A stretch of DNA of 33,273 nucleotides from Pseudomonadota bacterium (GTDB lineage: Bacteria > Pseudomonadota > Gammaproteobacteria > Burkholderiales > Burkholderiaceae_C). The stretch lies in assembly GCA_030538085.1 (NCBI GenBank), contig JAUNUR010000033.1:1-33273 (forward strand), in the 5' to 3' direction. How positions within the stretch are numbered: the stretch's first letter is position 1; each line of letters opens with the position of its first letter. The translations under genes were made by a program, and so were the position numbers. The notes beneath the pieces were generated by a model. It saw only the letters and a program-made list of their open reading frames with translations. It had not been told where the DNA came from and searched no databases. Positions 8,431 through 16,260 of the stretch are shown in pieces.

Positions 8431-8685
8431 TCAGCGGCGCCGCGATCCGCCGGATCTGGGTTTTTGCCCAGTGGCTTCGCGCTGGCGGTTGATGCGCGCC
8501 ATCTTGCGCTCGTTTTCCCGCTCGATCGCCTTGCGCTTGGTGTAACCCGACGCATCGGCCCAGGCCCACCACACGACCGCGCCAGCGAAAGGCGACAGCA
8601 CCAGCCACCAGGACCAGGCTGCGACAGGGCCGAATTCCAACCATTTCATCAGCAACAAAATGATTCCAAGACCAAGCAAATACAT
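8431..8685 (-). CDS. Small Trp-rich membrane protein, TIGR04438 type
   Basis: This is an 84-residue protein. Residues 2-15 (YLLGLGIILLLMKW) and 23-45 (AWSWWLVLSPFAGAVVWWAW) form two hydrophobic segments, the second very rich in tryptophan. A strongly basic tail follows (TKRKAIERENERKMARINRQ). Length, Trp-rich core and basic tail fit the TIGR04438 family of beta-proteobacteria, whose function is unknown. AAGGA lies 6 bases before the ATG, supporting the start. It is divergent from the cytochrome c gene, so the two share a roughly 100-bp control region, and it lies upstream of ilvD in the same direction with an 83-base gap. Confidence 0.8.
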   Translation of the reverse strand: MYLLGLGIILLLMKWLEFGPVAAWSWWLVLSPFAGAVVWWAWADASGYTKRKAIERENERKMARINRQREATGQKPRSGGSRRR

Positions 8686-8792
8686 GGGTTATCCTTGATT
8701 TGTGCCAGTTTTTACACTCTGCGAGGTCAACCGACCCACCTACAATGCCGTTGATCGACTGTAGCGCAACTACCCATGATGGAGATATGACG

Positions 8793-9104
8793 ATGAAGCG
8801 TGTTTTGTTGACTTTTGCTGCTCTGGCCGCCGTGACCGCCGCCGCTCCCGCGATGGCGGACGAGGCTCTGGCCAAGACCAAGAACTGCATGGCTTGCCAC
8901 TCCGTGGACAAGAAGCTCGTGGGCCCGGCCTACAAGGACGTGGCGGCCAAGTTCGCCAAGGATCCAGGCGCCGTGGCCATGCTGGCCGACCGCATCCAGA
9001 AAGGCAGCTCCGGTGTCTGGGGTGCCGTGCCGATGCCCCCCAACGCCAACGTCAACGCTGAGGAAGCCAAGAAGCTGGCGACCTGGGTGATGTCGCTGAA
9101 ATAA
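8793..9104 (+). CDS. Periplasmic class I cytochrome c (c-551/c-552 type)
   Basis: This small electron carrier has a cleavable signal peptide (MKRVLLTFAALAAVTAAAPA, then MAD) and one covalent haem site, CMACH, with C32, C35 and H36. The distal ligand is expected to be M81 in GAVPMPPN. The 103-residue precursor would give a mature protein of about 81 residues, matching c-551/c-552. The ATG at 8793 is chosen over 8787 because GGAG at 8781-8784 is 8 bases away from it and only 2 from the other. A strong terminator follows 42 bases after the stop, so this is a single-gene transcript. It probably donates electrons to a terminal oxidase or peroxidase; the partner cannot be told from here. Confidence 0.92.
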   Translation: MKRVLLTFAALAAVTAAAPAMADEALAKTKNCMACHSVDKKLVGPAYKDVAAKFAKDPGAVAMLADRIQKGSSGVWGAVPMPPNANVNAEEAKKLATWVMSLK

Positions 9105-9146
9105 TCAGCGCCTGATCCCGATTCGCGCCAGAGTCGGCGCGAAATT

Positions 9147-9174
9147 AAAAAAGCCCGCCTGGTGCGGGCTTTTT
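9147..9174. terminator. Rho-independent terminator, probably bidirectional
   Basis: AAAAAGCCCGC, loop CTGGT, GCGGGCTTTTT form a perfect 11-bp stem that ends in a T run on the plus strand and, read from the other side, again in a T run. It lies between the cytochrome c stop (9104) and the convergent acs stop (9229), so it can serve both genes. Confidence 0.92.
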
Positions 9175-9194
9175 CTTTGGCGCGGATTCCAGCG

Positions 9195-9220
9195 GACCGC
9201 CGCGTCTCGACGCGGCGGTC
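9195..9220. terminator. GC-rich perfect hairpin behind acs
   Basis: GACCGCCGCGT, CTCG, ACGCGGCGGTC is a perfect 11-bp stem with a 4-base loop, 9 bases after the acs stop. It lacks a T run of its own, so it may stabilise the acs mRNA 3' end or act together with the T-run terminator at 9147-9174. Confidence 0.5.
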
Positions 9221-9228
9221 ACCCCCCA

Positions 9229-11211
9229 TCAGTACGTCTGGTCCAGTTGCGTCAGGATGGCCGGGTTCTCCAGCGTGCTGGTGTCCTGCGTGATCTGCTC
9301 GCCCTTGGCCAGGCTGCGCAGCAGGCGACGCATGATCTTGCCCGAGCGTGTCTTGGGCAGGTTCTCGCCAAAACGGATGTCCTTGGGCTTGGCGATGGGG
9401 CCAATCTCGTGCGCCACCCAGTCGCGCAGTTCCTTGGCGATGGCTTTGGCCTCGTCGCCGTGCGGCAGCGGACGCTTGAGCACCACGAAAGCACAGATGG
9501 CTTCACCCGTGGTGTCATCGGGGCGCCCCACCACGGCGGCCTCGGCCACCAGATCGGTCTTGGCGACCAGGGCGGACTCGATTTCCATCGTGCCCATGCG
9601 GTGGCCGGAAACGTTCAGCACGTCGTCGATGCGGCCCGTGATGCGGAAGTAGCCAGTCTCAGCGTCGCGCACCGCGCCATCGCCCGCCAGGTAGTAGCCC
9701 TTGAGTTCCTCGGGGAAATAGCTTTTCTTGAAACGCTCCGCGTCGTTCCAGATGGTACGGATCATGCTGGGCCAAGGCTTCTTGATGACCAGGATGCCGC
9801 CCGAGCCATGGGGCATCTCGTTGCCCGATTCATCAACGATGGCTGCCTGGATGCCCGGCAGCGGCAGCGTGCACGAACCCGGCACCAGCGGCGTGGCGCC
9901 CGGCAGCGGGTTGATCATGTGGCCGCCCGTTTCGGTCTGCCAGAACGTGTCGACGATGGGGCAGCGCTCGCCACCGATGTTCTTGTAGTACCACATCCAG
10001 GCTTCGGGGTTGATGGGCTCACCCACGCTGCCCAGAATGCGCAGGCTCGACAGATCCCAGTTCTTGGGATGCACTTTCTCGTCGGTCTCGGATGCCTTGA
10101 TGAGCGAGCGGATGGCCGTCGGCGCGGTGTAGAAGATGCTGCACTTGTGGCGCTCGATCATCTGCCAGAAACGGCCGGCGTTCGGGTAGGTGGGCACGCC
10201 CTCGAACACGATTTCGGTGGCGCCAGCGGCCAGCGGGCCGTAGGTGATGTAGCTGTGGCCCGTCACCCAACCGATATCCGCCGTGCACCAAAACACGTCC
10301 TCGGGCTTGAGATCGAAGGTCCACTCCATCGTCAGCTTGGTCCACAGCATGTAGCCGCCGGTGGCGTGCTGCACGCCCTTGGGCTTGCCGGTGGAGCCGC
10401 TGGTGTACAGCACGAACAGCGGGTGCTCGGCGTCCACCATCTCGGGCGGGCAGTCGGTGCTCTGACCTTCCAGCATCTGCGTGAAGGTCTTGTCGCGGCC
10501 CGCCACCATGTTGCAGGCACTGGGCGCGCGCTCGTACACGAACACGTTCTTGATGGACTCGCAGCCGCCCATGCTCAAGGCCTCATCGACGATGGCCTTC
10601 AGCGGCAGCTCCTTGCCGCCACGCTTTTGGAAGTTGGCCGTGACCACCGCCACCGCGCCGCCGTCCTGGATGCGCTCTTGCACCGCCTTGGCCGAGAAGC
10701 CGCCGAACACCACGCTGTGCGTGGCGCCGATGCGCGCGCAGGCCTGCATGGCGACGATGCCCTCGATCGTCATCGGCATGTAGATGAGCACGCGGTCGCC
10801 CTTCTGGACGCCGTGCGCCTTCAGGCCATTGGCGAACTGGCTCACGCGCGTGAGCAGCTCGCGGTAGGTGATCTTGGTGACGGCGCCGTCATCGGCCTCG
10901 AAGATGATGGCGGTCTTGTTCTCGACCGGCGTGCCCATGTGCTTGTCGAGGCAGTTGGCGCTGGCGTTCAACTGGCCGTCGGCAAACCACTTGTAGAACG
11001 GCTTGTTCGATTCGTCGAGCACCTGCGTGGGCACCTTGGACCACACCACGTGCTCCTTGGCCAAGCGGCTCCAGAAACCCTCGAAATCCTTCTCGGCCTC
11101 GTCATGCAGCGCTTGATAGGCGTCCATGCCGCTGATGCGCGCGGCCTTCACCATGGCCTCGCTCGGGGGGAACACGCGGTTTTCGACCAGAACCGATTGA
11201 ATGGCGCTCAT
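9229..11211 (-). CDS. acs: Acetyl-CoA synthetase (AMP-forming)
   Basis: Acs activates acetate to acetyl-CoA through an acetyl-adenylate. The 660-residue length is typical. Visible motifs are the nucleotide loop [11 protein letters not shown] at 269-279, [10 protein letters not shown] near 422-431, the hinge region [15 protein letters not shown] near 526-540, and C-terminal [12 protein letters not shown] with K625, the lysine whose acetylation inactivates Acs and is reversed by sirtuins. The ATG at 11211 ([20 protein letters not shown]) has AAGGAG 10 bases upstream; an in-frame extension to 11283 has no family match. A weak sigma70-like promoter lies at 11289-11317. The gene stands alone between its terminator and the divergent DOMON-like gene. 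Confidence 0.97.
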   Translation of the reverse strand: MSAIQSVLVENRVFPPSEAMVKAARISGMDAYQALHDEAEKDFEGFWSRLAKEHVVWSKVPTQVLDESNKPFYKWFADGQLNASANCLDKHMGTPVENKTAIIFEADDGAVTKITYRELLTRVSQFANGLKAHGVQKGDRVLIYMPMTIEGIVAMQACARIGATHSVVFGGFSAKAVQERIQDGGAVAVVTANFQKRGGKELPLKAIVDEALSMGGCESIKNVFVYERAPSACNMVAGRDKTFTQMLEGQSTDCPPEMVDAEHPLFVLYTSGSTGKPKGVQHATGGYMLWTKLTMEWTFDLKPEDVFWCTADIGWVTGHSYITYGPLAAGATEIVFEGVPTYPNAGRFWQMIERHKCSIFYTAPTAIRSLIKASETDEKVHPKNWDLSSLRILGSVGEPINPEAWMWYYKNIGGERCPIVDTFWQTETGGHMINPLPGATPLVPGSCTLPLPGIQAAIVDESGNEMPHGSGGILVIKKPWPSMIRTIWNDAERFKKSYFPEELKGYYLAGDGAVRDAETGYFRITGRIDDVLNVSGHRMGTMEIESALVAKTDLVAEAAVVGRPDDTTGEAICAFVVLKRPLPHGDEAKAIAKELRDWVAHEIGPIAKPKDIRFGENLPKTRSGKIMRRLLRSLAKGEQITQDTSTLENPAILTQLDQTY

Positions 11212-11288
11212 GGGCCTTGTCTCCTTGAATCGTGAATTGAAAAACTCATCCGGGCAGCCGGATCGAATCATTTCATCATCCAATCAGG

Positions 11289-11317
11289 CTCTTACAAAGC
11301 ACTGACTCCAATTTCAA
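11289..11317 (-). promoter_or_regulatory. Possible acs promoter
   Basis: On the minus strand, TTGAAA (11317-11312) and TAAGAG (11294-11289) are 17 bases apart, about 80 bases before the acs ATG. The first hexamer is good (5 of 6), the second poor (3 of 6), so this is only a candidate. Confidence 0.3.
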
Positions 11318-11321
11318 CGCG

Positions 11322-11348
11322 ATGACGAATGACCGCAGCTGGCGCCGC
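11322..11348. repeat. Short ATGACGA-type repeat motif
   Basis: The sequence AATGACCGCAGCTGGCGCCG recurs with one change at about 22295, and in shortened form at about 22485, in a non-coding block. It lies just before the DOMON-like gene and argues against the upstream ATG as its start. Confidence 0.5.
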
Positions 11349-11367
11349 CCGGGCAGAATACCCCGCC

Positions 11368-11991
11368 GTGAGCGACCGCACCACCCTTTCAGCCCGCGTG
11401 CCTACCGGCCTTGCCCTCGCCTGTCACCCCGCCACGCCCTGCGCGGCGGTGCAGGGCGTGCGCGCTGGCTGGCACTGGTACCCGCGGGACGGCACACCGT
11501 GGCTGCATCTGCGTTACGTGGTACAGGTGGTTCAGGCCGATCCGCATGCACTGCGCCTGCCCGAAGCCCGCGCGCCACGCTTTGCCGACGGGCTGTGGCG
11601 CCATACCTGTTTCGAGGCTTTCGTGAGCGCCCCTTCCGGCAGCGCGTACCACGAATTCAACTTCGCGCCGTCGGGCGAATGGGCGGCCTACGGCTTCAGC
11701 ACCGAACGGCGGCGCGATGCCGCCGCCGATGCGCCGCTGGCCCGGCTGGCGCTGGCGCCGGCCACATCACAAGACGGCGATGTGCTGGCGCTTGATGCCA
11801 GCCTGCCCATGGCGGCCTTGCCCGCCGCCGCGTCCGGCGCACCGTGGCGGCTGGGCTTGACAGCGGTCATCGAAACACGAGACGGCCAACTGTCCTACTG
11901 GGCACTGCGCCACCCGGCAGCGCGGCCTGATTTTCACCACCACGGCGGCTGGACGGCGTGCGTGTTCCCGCCGCCACCCCACGGCACCTGA
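11368..11991 (+). CDS. DOMON-like domain protein
   Basis: This 207-residue protein shows the pattern of DOMON-like proteins found in many Gram-negative genomes: LWRHTCFEAFVSAP, YHEFNFAPSGEWAAYGFSTE, then a C-terminal LTAVIETRDGQLSYWALRHP and PDFHHHGGWTACVF. DOMON folds bind haem or sugars; the role of this bacterial branch is not known. There is no signal peptide, so it is probably cytoplasmic. GTG at 11368 (MSDRTTLSARVP) is preferred over ATG at 11329, because the stretch containing the latter (11322-11348) recurs in non-coding DNA at 22289 and 22482. It is divergent from acs and stands alone. Confidence 0.75.
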   Translation: MSDRTTLSARVPTGLALACHPATPCAAVQGVRAGWHWYPRDGTPWLHLRYVVQVVQADPHALRLPEARAPRFADGLWRHTCFEAFVSAPSGSAYHEFNFAPSGEWAAYGFSTERRRDAAADAPLARLALAPATSQDGDVLALDASLPMAALPAAASGAPWRLGLTAVIETRDGQLSYWALRHPAARPDFHHHGGWTACVFPPPPHGT

Positions 11992-12010
11992 AACTTCACT
12001 CGCACGCTGA

Positions 12011-12054
12011 GAGCCTGTTCAAGCAGCGCGCCACGCACGCGCCTCAAGTACCCG
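12011..12054. repeat. Truncated copy of the large palindromic element
   Basis: GAGCCTGTTCAA at 12011-12022 is joined directly to GCAGCGCGCCACGCACGCG and CCTCAAGTACCCGCG. The same two blocks stand about 90 bases apart in the full element at 14634-14787, so this is an internal-deletion derivative. It supplies the last codons and the stop of the adjacent methyltransferase gene. Confidence 0.7.
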
Positions 12055-12745
12055 CGCGTGCTTCGCCCTCGTCCGGCTTGCGCGCCACGATGAAGGGGCG
12101 CACGTCCTTACCGCGCGTGCCATGGCGCTCGCTGGCCAGCACCCGCAGGCCGGCGCGCTCCATGGCTGCGCGCAGGCGCGGCTCGTCCAGAAACCGCATG
12201 TGCGGGGCTCGTCCCACCGCGCGCAGCACGGGCATCAGTACCCGCAGCCCGCCGACGACGAACGGGTTCAGCTCCGCGATGCATGGCGTCTTGGAAATCA
12301 GCAGCCCGCCTGGCCGCAAGGCCCGCGCCACGTTGGTCAGCGCCGCGTCCAGGTCGGTTGTCAGGTGCAGCAGGTTGAAGGCCAGCACGCGGTCATGGCA
12401 CGCTTGCCCAGTACCCGGATCATCGGCATCGGCCAGCGCGAACTCCAGTTGCGACACGGGTTGCTCCCGCAGGCGCTCGCGTGCAATCGCCAGCATGTCG
12501 GGTGAAAAATCAGTCGCCAGCAGATGCCCCGTGTGCGGCGCCAGGCGCAGCGCGGTGCTGCCCGTGCCGCAACCCAGCTCCAGCACGTCATGCTCGGGCG
12601 AGATCAGGCCAATCACGCGCGCCATGCTGGCCTCGTAACCCGCCGGGTCGCTCATGTTGAGAGCGGCGTAGCGGCGGGCAATCCAGTTCCAGAACCGCGC
12701 CTTGCGCGCCTGCGCGGCGGCATCGGTGCGTGGGGGCTTGGGCAT
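12044..12745 (-). CDS. Class I SAM-dependent methyltransferase
   Basis: This 233-residue protein has the Rossmann-type methyltransferase core: motif I VLELGCGTGSTALRLAP from residue 54, acidic D79 in ATDFSPDMLAIA after strand 2, FALADADDPG, then LAFNLLHLTTDLDAALTNVA and ARALRPGGLLISKTP. It is UbiE/Methyltransf_11-like; the substrate cannot be deduced. The ATG at 12745 (MPKPPRTDAAAQARKARFWN) is chosen because upstream residues in frame are not family-like and AGGA precedes it by about 10 bases. The gene end is odd: the stop and last codons fall inside a truncated repeat (12011-12054), so the native C-terminus may have been replaced. It is divergent from the DUF1343 gene. Confidence 0.87.
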   Translation of the reverse strand: MPKPPRTDAAAQARKARFWNWIARRYAALNMSDPAGYEASMARVIGLISPEHDVLELGCGTGSTALRLAPHTGHLLATDFSPDMLAIARERLREQPVSQLEFALADADDPGTGQACHDRVLAFNLLHLTTDLDAALTNVARALRPGGLLISKTPCIAELNPFVVGGLRVLMPVLRAVGRAPHMRFLDEPRLRAAMERAGLRVLASERHGTRGKDVRPFIVARKPDEGEARAGT

Positions 12746-12895
12746 GGCAAGGTTTCCTGAGCGGCAAAGCGGGCATGGTAGCCGTGCGCTCTGATCGCCG
12801 CGCCACCCCACAACCCACGGCACGCGCTGAAGGACAATCACGCTCGTATTCCAGCGCCCCTTTGCCACCCGCCTGAAAAAGAACCTGTCACCCAG

Positions 12896-14098
12896 ATGCA
12901 ATCCGGCCTCGAACGATTCCTTCAAGACCCCGCCCTGCGCGCGCCGCTGCAAGGCCGGCGCGTCGCGCTGCTGGCGCACCCGGCATCGGTCACGCGCGAT
13001 CTGACGCATTCGCTGGACGCGCTGGCCGCCCTGCCGGACGTGCGGCTCACGGCCGCCTTCGGCCCGCAGCACGGCCTGCGCGGCGACAAGCAGGACAACA
13101 TGGTGGAGTCGCCCGACTTCACCGACCCGCGCTTGGGGCTACCCGTGTTCAGCCTCTACGGCGACGTGCGCCGCCCCACCGACGCCATGATGGCGCCGTG
13201 GGACGTGTTGCTGGTCGACCTGCAGGACCTGGGCTGCCGCATCTACACCTTCATCACCACACTGCGCTACGTGCTCGAAGCCGCGGCGGCGCATGGCAAG
13301 GCCGTGTGGGTGCTCGACCGCCCCAACCCCGCTGGCCGCCCCGTGGAAGGCCTCGCGCTGCGCGCCGGCTGGGAGAGCTTTGTCGGCGCCGGCCCCATGC
13401 CCATGCGCCACGGCATGACGATGGGCGAACTGGGGCACTGGTTCATCGAGCTGCTGGGGCTCGATATCGAATACCGCGTCATCACCATGCAAGGCTGGCG
13501 GCCCGACACCGCGCCGGGCTTCGGATGGCCGACCGAGCGCACATGGGTCAACCCCAGCCCCAACGCGCCCAACCTGTCGATGGCGCGTGCCTACGCCGGC
13601 ACCGTAATGCTGGAAGGCACCACCCTCAGCGAAGGCCGTGGCACCACGCGCCCGCTCGAACTCTTTGGCGCGCCCGACATCGACACCCGCCGCCTGCTGG
13701 CCGACATGCGCGCCCTGGCCCCCGACTGGCTGCGCGGCTGCGTGCTGCGCGAATGCTGGTTCGAGCCGACCTTTCACAAGCACGTGGGGCAGCTTTGCGC
13801 CGGCGTGCAAATCCACGTGGAAGACCCGACGCACTACGACCACGCCGGCTTCCAGCCCTGGCGCGTGCAGGCGCTGGCCTTCAAGGCGCTGCGCCGGCAG
13901 GCGCCCGGCTACCCGCTGTGGCGCGACTTTCCGTATGAATACGAACTGGGCAAGCTGCCCATCGACGTCATCAACGGCAGCCCGCTGCTGCGTGAGTGGG
14001 TGGATGATGCCAATGCCACGCCAGCCGACCTGGACGCGCTGGCACGGCCCGACGAAGCCGCGTGGATCGACACGCGCCAGCCGCACCTGCTGTATTGA
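12896..14098 (+). CDS. DUF1343 protein, NamZ-like exo-beta-N-acetylmuramidase family
   Basis: The DUF1343 family includes Bacillus NamZ (GH171), which releases terminal MurNAc from peptidoglycan fragments. Signature blocks run in order: VALLAHPASVT near 23, FGPQHGLRGDKQDN near 55, PVFSLYGD near 82, DVLLVDLQDLGCRIYTFITT near 103, VLDRPNPAGRPVEGL near 138, PMPMRHGMTMGEL near 168 and GTVMLEGTTLSEGRGTTRPL near 237. At 400 residues it is of normal length. There is no signal peptide, so it would act in the cytoplasm, for example in cell-wall recycling, unlike secreted relatives. ArsC-type reductase starts 11 bases downstream, and its ribosome site begins at this stop, so they are cotranscribed. Family is firm, substrate inferred. 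Confidence 0.88.
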   Translation: MQSGLERFLQDPALRAPLQGRRVALLAHPASVTRDLTHSLDALAALPDVRLTAAFGPQHGLRGDKQDNMVESPDFTDPRLGLPVFSLYGDVRRPTDAMMAPWDVLLVDLQDLGCRIYTFITTLRYVLEAAAAHGKAVWVLDRPNPAGRPVEGLALRAGWESFVGAGPMPMRHGMTMGELGHWFIELLGLDIEYRVITMQGWRPDTAPGFGWPTERTWVNPSPNAPNLSMARAYAGTVMLEGTTLSEGRGTTRPLELFGAPDIDTRRLLADMRALAPDWLRGCVLRECWFEPTFHKHVGQLCAGVQIHVEDPTHYDHAGFQPWRVQALAFKALRRQAPGYPLWRDFPYEYELGKLPIDVINGSPLLREWVDDANATPADLDALARPDEAAWIDTRQPHLLY

Positions 14099-14109
14099 AG
14101 GAGACCGCC

Positions 14110-14481
14110 ATGAACACCATCACGATCTACCACACCCCCCGGTGCAGCAACTCGCGCAGCGCACTGGAAATGATCCGCGCCAGCGGTGCGGAGCCACGCA
14201 TCGTCGAATACCTGGAAACGCCGCCAAACGCCGACGAACTGAAGGCCATCGCCCAGGCCACCGGCCAGCCGCTGCGCGCGCTGCTGCGCACCAAGGAGCC
14301 GGATTACCTGGCGCAAGGCCTGGACAACCCCGCGCTGAGCGACGACCAACTGGCCGCCGCCATGGCTGCCACGCCGGTGCTCATCAACCGCCCCATCGTG
14401 GTCACGCCACTGGGCGCGCGGTTGTGCCGTCCGCCGGAGGTGGTGCTGGACATCCTGCCCCAGACATCCGCGCAGGATTGA
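14110..14481 (+). CDS. arsC: ArsC-type (glutaredoxin-dependent) arsenate reductase
   Basis: This 123-residue thioredoxin-fold protein belongs to the plasmid R773 ArsC family. All four key residues are in register: catalytic C12 in HTPRCSNSR and the arginine triad R60 (ALLR), R94 (LINRPIVVTP) and R107 (RLCRPPE). It is shorter at the C-terminus than the 141-residue R773 enzyme, as chromosomal versions often are. AAGGAG lies 7 bases before the ATG. No arsR, arsB or acr3 gene is near; the partner is a peptidoglycan-type hydrolase, so this copy may be a housekeeping reductase and not part of an arsenic-resistance operon. Activity is inferred from conserved residues. Confidence 0.9.
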   Translation: MNTITIYHTPRCSNSRSALEMIRASGAEPRIVEYLETPPNADELKAIAQATGQPLRALLRTKEPDYLAQGLDNPALSDDQLAAAMAATPVLINRPIVVTPLGARLCRPPEVVLDILPQTSAQD

Positions 14482-14520
14482 CGACGGCAAGGTGACGCGG
14501 CACAACCGGCAAAAAATAAA

Positions 14521-14612
14521 AACAGTAGCTGCTTACCGCCCTTCCAAAGCCGTTTTCAGATTATTTTGTTGCTGAAATCATTCAGCATCAGGCGCAAACA
14601 GCTATCAAAATA
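14521..14612. repeat. TTGATAG-type dispersed repeat, copy 1
   Basis: An AT-rich island reads, on the minus strand, TTTTGATAGCTGTTTGCGCC and ends in AAGCAGCTACTG. The same start (TTTTGATAG) and end (CAAGCAGCTAT) bracket a block at 20688-20775. The arms GTAGCTGCTTAC and AACAGCTATC are partly inverted. Such blocks are common between genes in Comamonadaceae as far as I recall; the mechanism is unknown. Confidence 0.5.
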
Positions 14613-14633
14613 ACTTGATTACCAAGAAGTCTC

Positions 14634-14787
14634 TGAGCCTGTTCAATGTCTCGGCACGAGGGGCATGGGATGCGTGCGTGGATGCGATGCGTCGTGCACG
14701 GCCATAGCTTGGGCTATTGGCAAGTGCGATAACGAAGCAGCGCGCCACGCACGCGTCTCAGGCACCCGCGAGGAAACTTTGAACCTA
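14634..14787. mobile_element. Large imperfect palindromic element, copy 1
   Basis: The roughly 154-bp block has imperfect terminal inverted repeats (TGAGCCTGTTCAATGTCTCG against the complement of CGAGGAAACTTTGAACC), inner arms GCGTGCGTGG / CCACGCACGC, and a central hairpin CCATAGC-TTGG-GCTATTGG. The hairpin midpoint (14711) coincides with the midpoint of the whole block. It carries no gene and resembles a non-autonomous palindromic element. A related full copy is at 17456-17619 and a deleted one at 12011-12054. Confidence 0.7.
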
Positions 14788-14848
14788 TTGATATTTTCAA
14801 AAATCACGACAGCGCGGGCCATCAGAAAAACCCCCTCACATTCCCTCG

Positions 14849-14940
14849 TCATTGCGGCGAAGGCCGCAATCCATGGAGCGTTACCTTGACACGGTATTGA
14901 CCCGTGGACACCGTGTGGATTGCGGCCTTCGCCGCAATGA
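14849..14940. repeat. 92-bp paired-hairpin (BIME-like) element, copy 1
   Basis: The ends are a perfect 25-bp inverted repeat beginning TCATTGCGGCGAAGGCCGCA; each arm is itself a hairpin (TTGCGGC-GAAG-GCCGCAA). Between them is a conserved centre with TTGACACGGTATTGACC. It is part of a 155-bp unit (14786-14940) that recurs at 33119-33273. It ends only 30 bases before the next gene. Confidence 0.9.
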
Positions 14941-14970
14941 CGGGATACGGCAAATAGGGATGCACATGAC

Positions 14971-15768
14971 ATGAAACGCGCCCTGACCTCCCCATGGACC
15001 CTTGCTTTGGGACTGTGTCTCGTGCTGCTTTGGTGCGCCGGCCTGTGGCGCTGGCACTATCGCGGAGGCAGCGACACCCAGGCGCTGTGGGATGCTGCAT
15101 TCGATCAACGAGAGACGCAGACCGTCCAGTTGCTGACGCACGCCGTTGATCCGTCGCAGCCCGAGGTGCTGTGGCTCCAAACCTCGCTCCATTGCTTTGC
15201 GCTGCGCTTTCACCCCGAAACGCTTCGGCCTGACGACGTCGATGCCGCTACCTGGCAGACCTTGCGCCTGCGCCCGAACGAGCGCATCACCAAAGTCGGG
15301 ATTGAATTCAACTCGCCACTGCCCTCCGACGGTGCGTTCCCATCAGAAAACAAAGGTGGCGCAAGCACCTTCACGCAGACCCGGTTGCCGGCGACGGAAC
15401 TACCCCAGTTGGTGGAGCGCCTGGGGCTCAATGGCGCGCATTACCGCATGCGCGCCGGCGTCGACGGCACGCCGCACTGGACACCACTGCAAGACCCGAC
15501 CGCCGCGCCCCCGCCGGCCACTGGACAGGTGGATGTGCTGCTGGGCCGCCTTTACACCGCACAGGTGGCGCCCCACGCACTGTGCGACGCGCGCTTGCCG
15601 CAGGCGGTGCGCTACGCACCGCCGCTCGACATGCAGGTGTTCACCCACCGGCGCGGGCCGTGGTGGCGGTGGTTGTTGGCCGTGCTGGCCACCCCCTTCA
15701 CTCTGCTGTCCGATGGCGCCGGCGCCGTGCTGGACTGGATCCTCGGGCCTTTGCCAGTCATTCGCTGA
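14971..15768 (+). CDS. Hypothetical membrane-anchored protein
   Basis: I do not recognise this 265-residue protein. Residues 8-27 (PWTLALGLCLVLLWCAGLWR) form a probable membrane anchor or uncleaved signal. The middle (30-225) is polar and likely periplasmic, and residues 228-255 (WWRWLLAVLATPFTLLSDGA and onward) form a second hydrophobic segment near the C-terminus. Two cysteines (C69 and C200) lie in the periplasmic part. The ATG at 14971 has no clear ribosome site and lies just behind a paired-hairpin element, so the promoter must lie in or before that repeat. Codon use and GC content look native. It stands alone between repeats. Confidence 0.55.
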   Translation: MKRALTSPWTLALGLCLVLLWCAGLWRWHYRGGSDTQALWDAAFDQRETQTVQLLTHAVDPSQPEVLWLQTSLHCFALRFHPETLRPDDVDAATWQTLRLRPNERITKVGIEFNSPLPSDGAFPSENKGGASTFTQTRLPATELPQLVERLGLNGAHYRMRAGVDGTPHWTPLQDPTAAPPPATGQVDVLLGRLYTAQVAPHALCDARLPQAVRYAPPLDMQVFTHRRGPWWRWLLAVLATPFTLLSDGAGAVLDWILGPLPVIR

Positions 15769-15825
15769 GCGGCGACGGCAGCCCGTCCCGGATTGCTGGC
15801 ATCGCCGGGTTTCACAATGCGTGAC

Positions 15826-15973
15826 CCTAGAAACGGTAGTTGACCGCTCGCCATCCTTGGACGACCGGCATGAACACTGACTTTCACGGCTTCGATCACG
15901 TTCACCGGTTGGGTGAGCGCGCTATGCACCGGATCACACCGCGCTGGCTCGCTGCCCAAGCCGCGTTTCTAGG
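15826..15973. mobile_element. MITE-like element, copy 1 (148 bp, internally deleted)
   Basis: The element starts CCTAGAAACGGTAGTTGACC and ends CGTTTCTAGG, a 10-bp perfect inverted repeat, flanked by the 5-bp direct repeat GTGAC at 15821-15825 and 15974-15978. It matches the left half of the copies at 17623 and 32802. Its right half is missing: the break falls where both ends share CGTT, suggesting deletion through microhomology. No transposase is encoded. Confidence 0.87.
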
Positions 15974-16248
15974 GTGACAGGCGGTCTGCCCCTCACTTCC
16001 GACCTTCCCAGGAGGAGGGGAATTTTTCCATGAATACGCGCGCGCTACCGCGAGACTCAAAAAACTCAATAGACACCCTACGTCATCGCATCGGCAACGC
16101 CACGGCCGTGGCCAAGGCTGGCGGGTCAAGGCGCTCTCGTGAACTTGTTCCGCCCCCCTTACCGGAACCCTGAACAGGGGGTGTGTAAGTCACCGCTCAG
16201 CCTCGCCCCATTTACTCCTTGCTCGCCCTCAACAACAACCAAGCGAAA
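15974..16248. other. Gene-free stretch before the binding-protein gene
   Basis: I see no supported gene here. A purine-rich AGGAGGAGGGG at 16011-16021 precedes an ATG at 16030 that opens 47 codons to 16173, but the product (MNTRALPRDSKNSID and on) has no recognisable family or composition, and the spacing is long. A small CCCT-GAAC-AGGG hairpin lies near 16168. The stretch may be an untranslated leader. Confidence 0.35.
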
Positions 16249-16254
16249 AAGGAG
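16249..16254 (+). promoter_or_regulatory. Ribosome binding site deciding a TTG start
   Basis: AAGGAG stands 6 bases before TTG at 16261. The earlier in-frame ATG at 16219 has no such site, and the residues it would add contain no signal-peptide features. Confidence 0.8.
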
Positions 16255-16260
16255 ACTACC

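Noticed and set aside
8695-8746. Sigma70 promoter for cytochrome c (TTGATT, TTTACA, TACAAT words)
   Set aside because: The candidate hexamers are 12 or 24 bases apart, outside the usual 16-18, so no pair could be supported.
9247-11235. A 662-codon plus-strand frame antisense to acs
   Set aside because: The opposite strand is an unmistakable acs with correct start, length and motifs; the frame is a codon-bias shadow.
14482-14970. CRISPR array or tRNA in the repeat-rich gaps
   Set aside because: Repeats are large palindromes present once per site, without regular spacers, and no cloverleaf or TTC-loop pattern could be drawn.
16030-16173. 47-codon gene behind AGGAGG
   Set aside because: No family, no coding-type composition, and the ribosome site is at an uncertain distance; kept only as a remark on the gene-free stretch.
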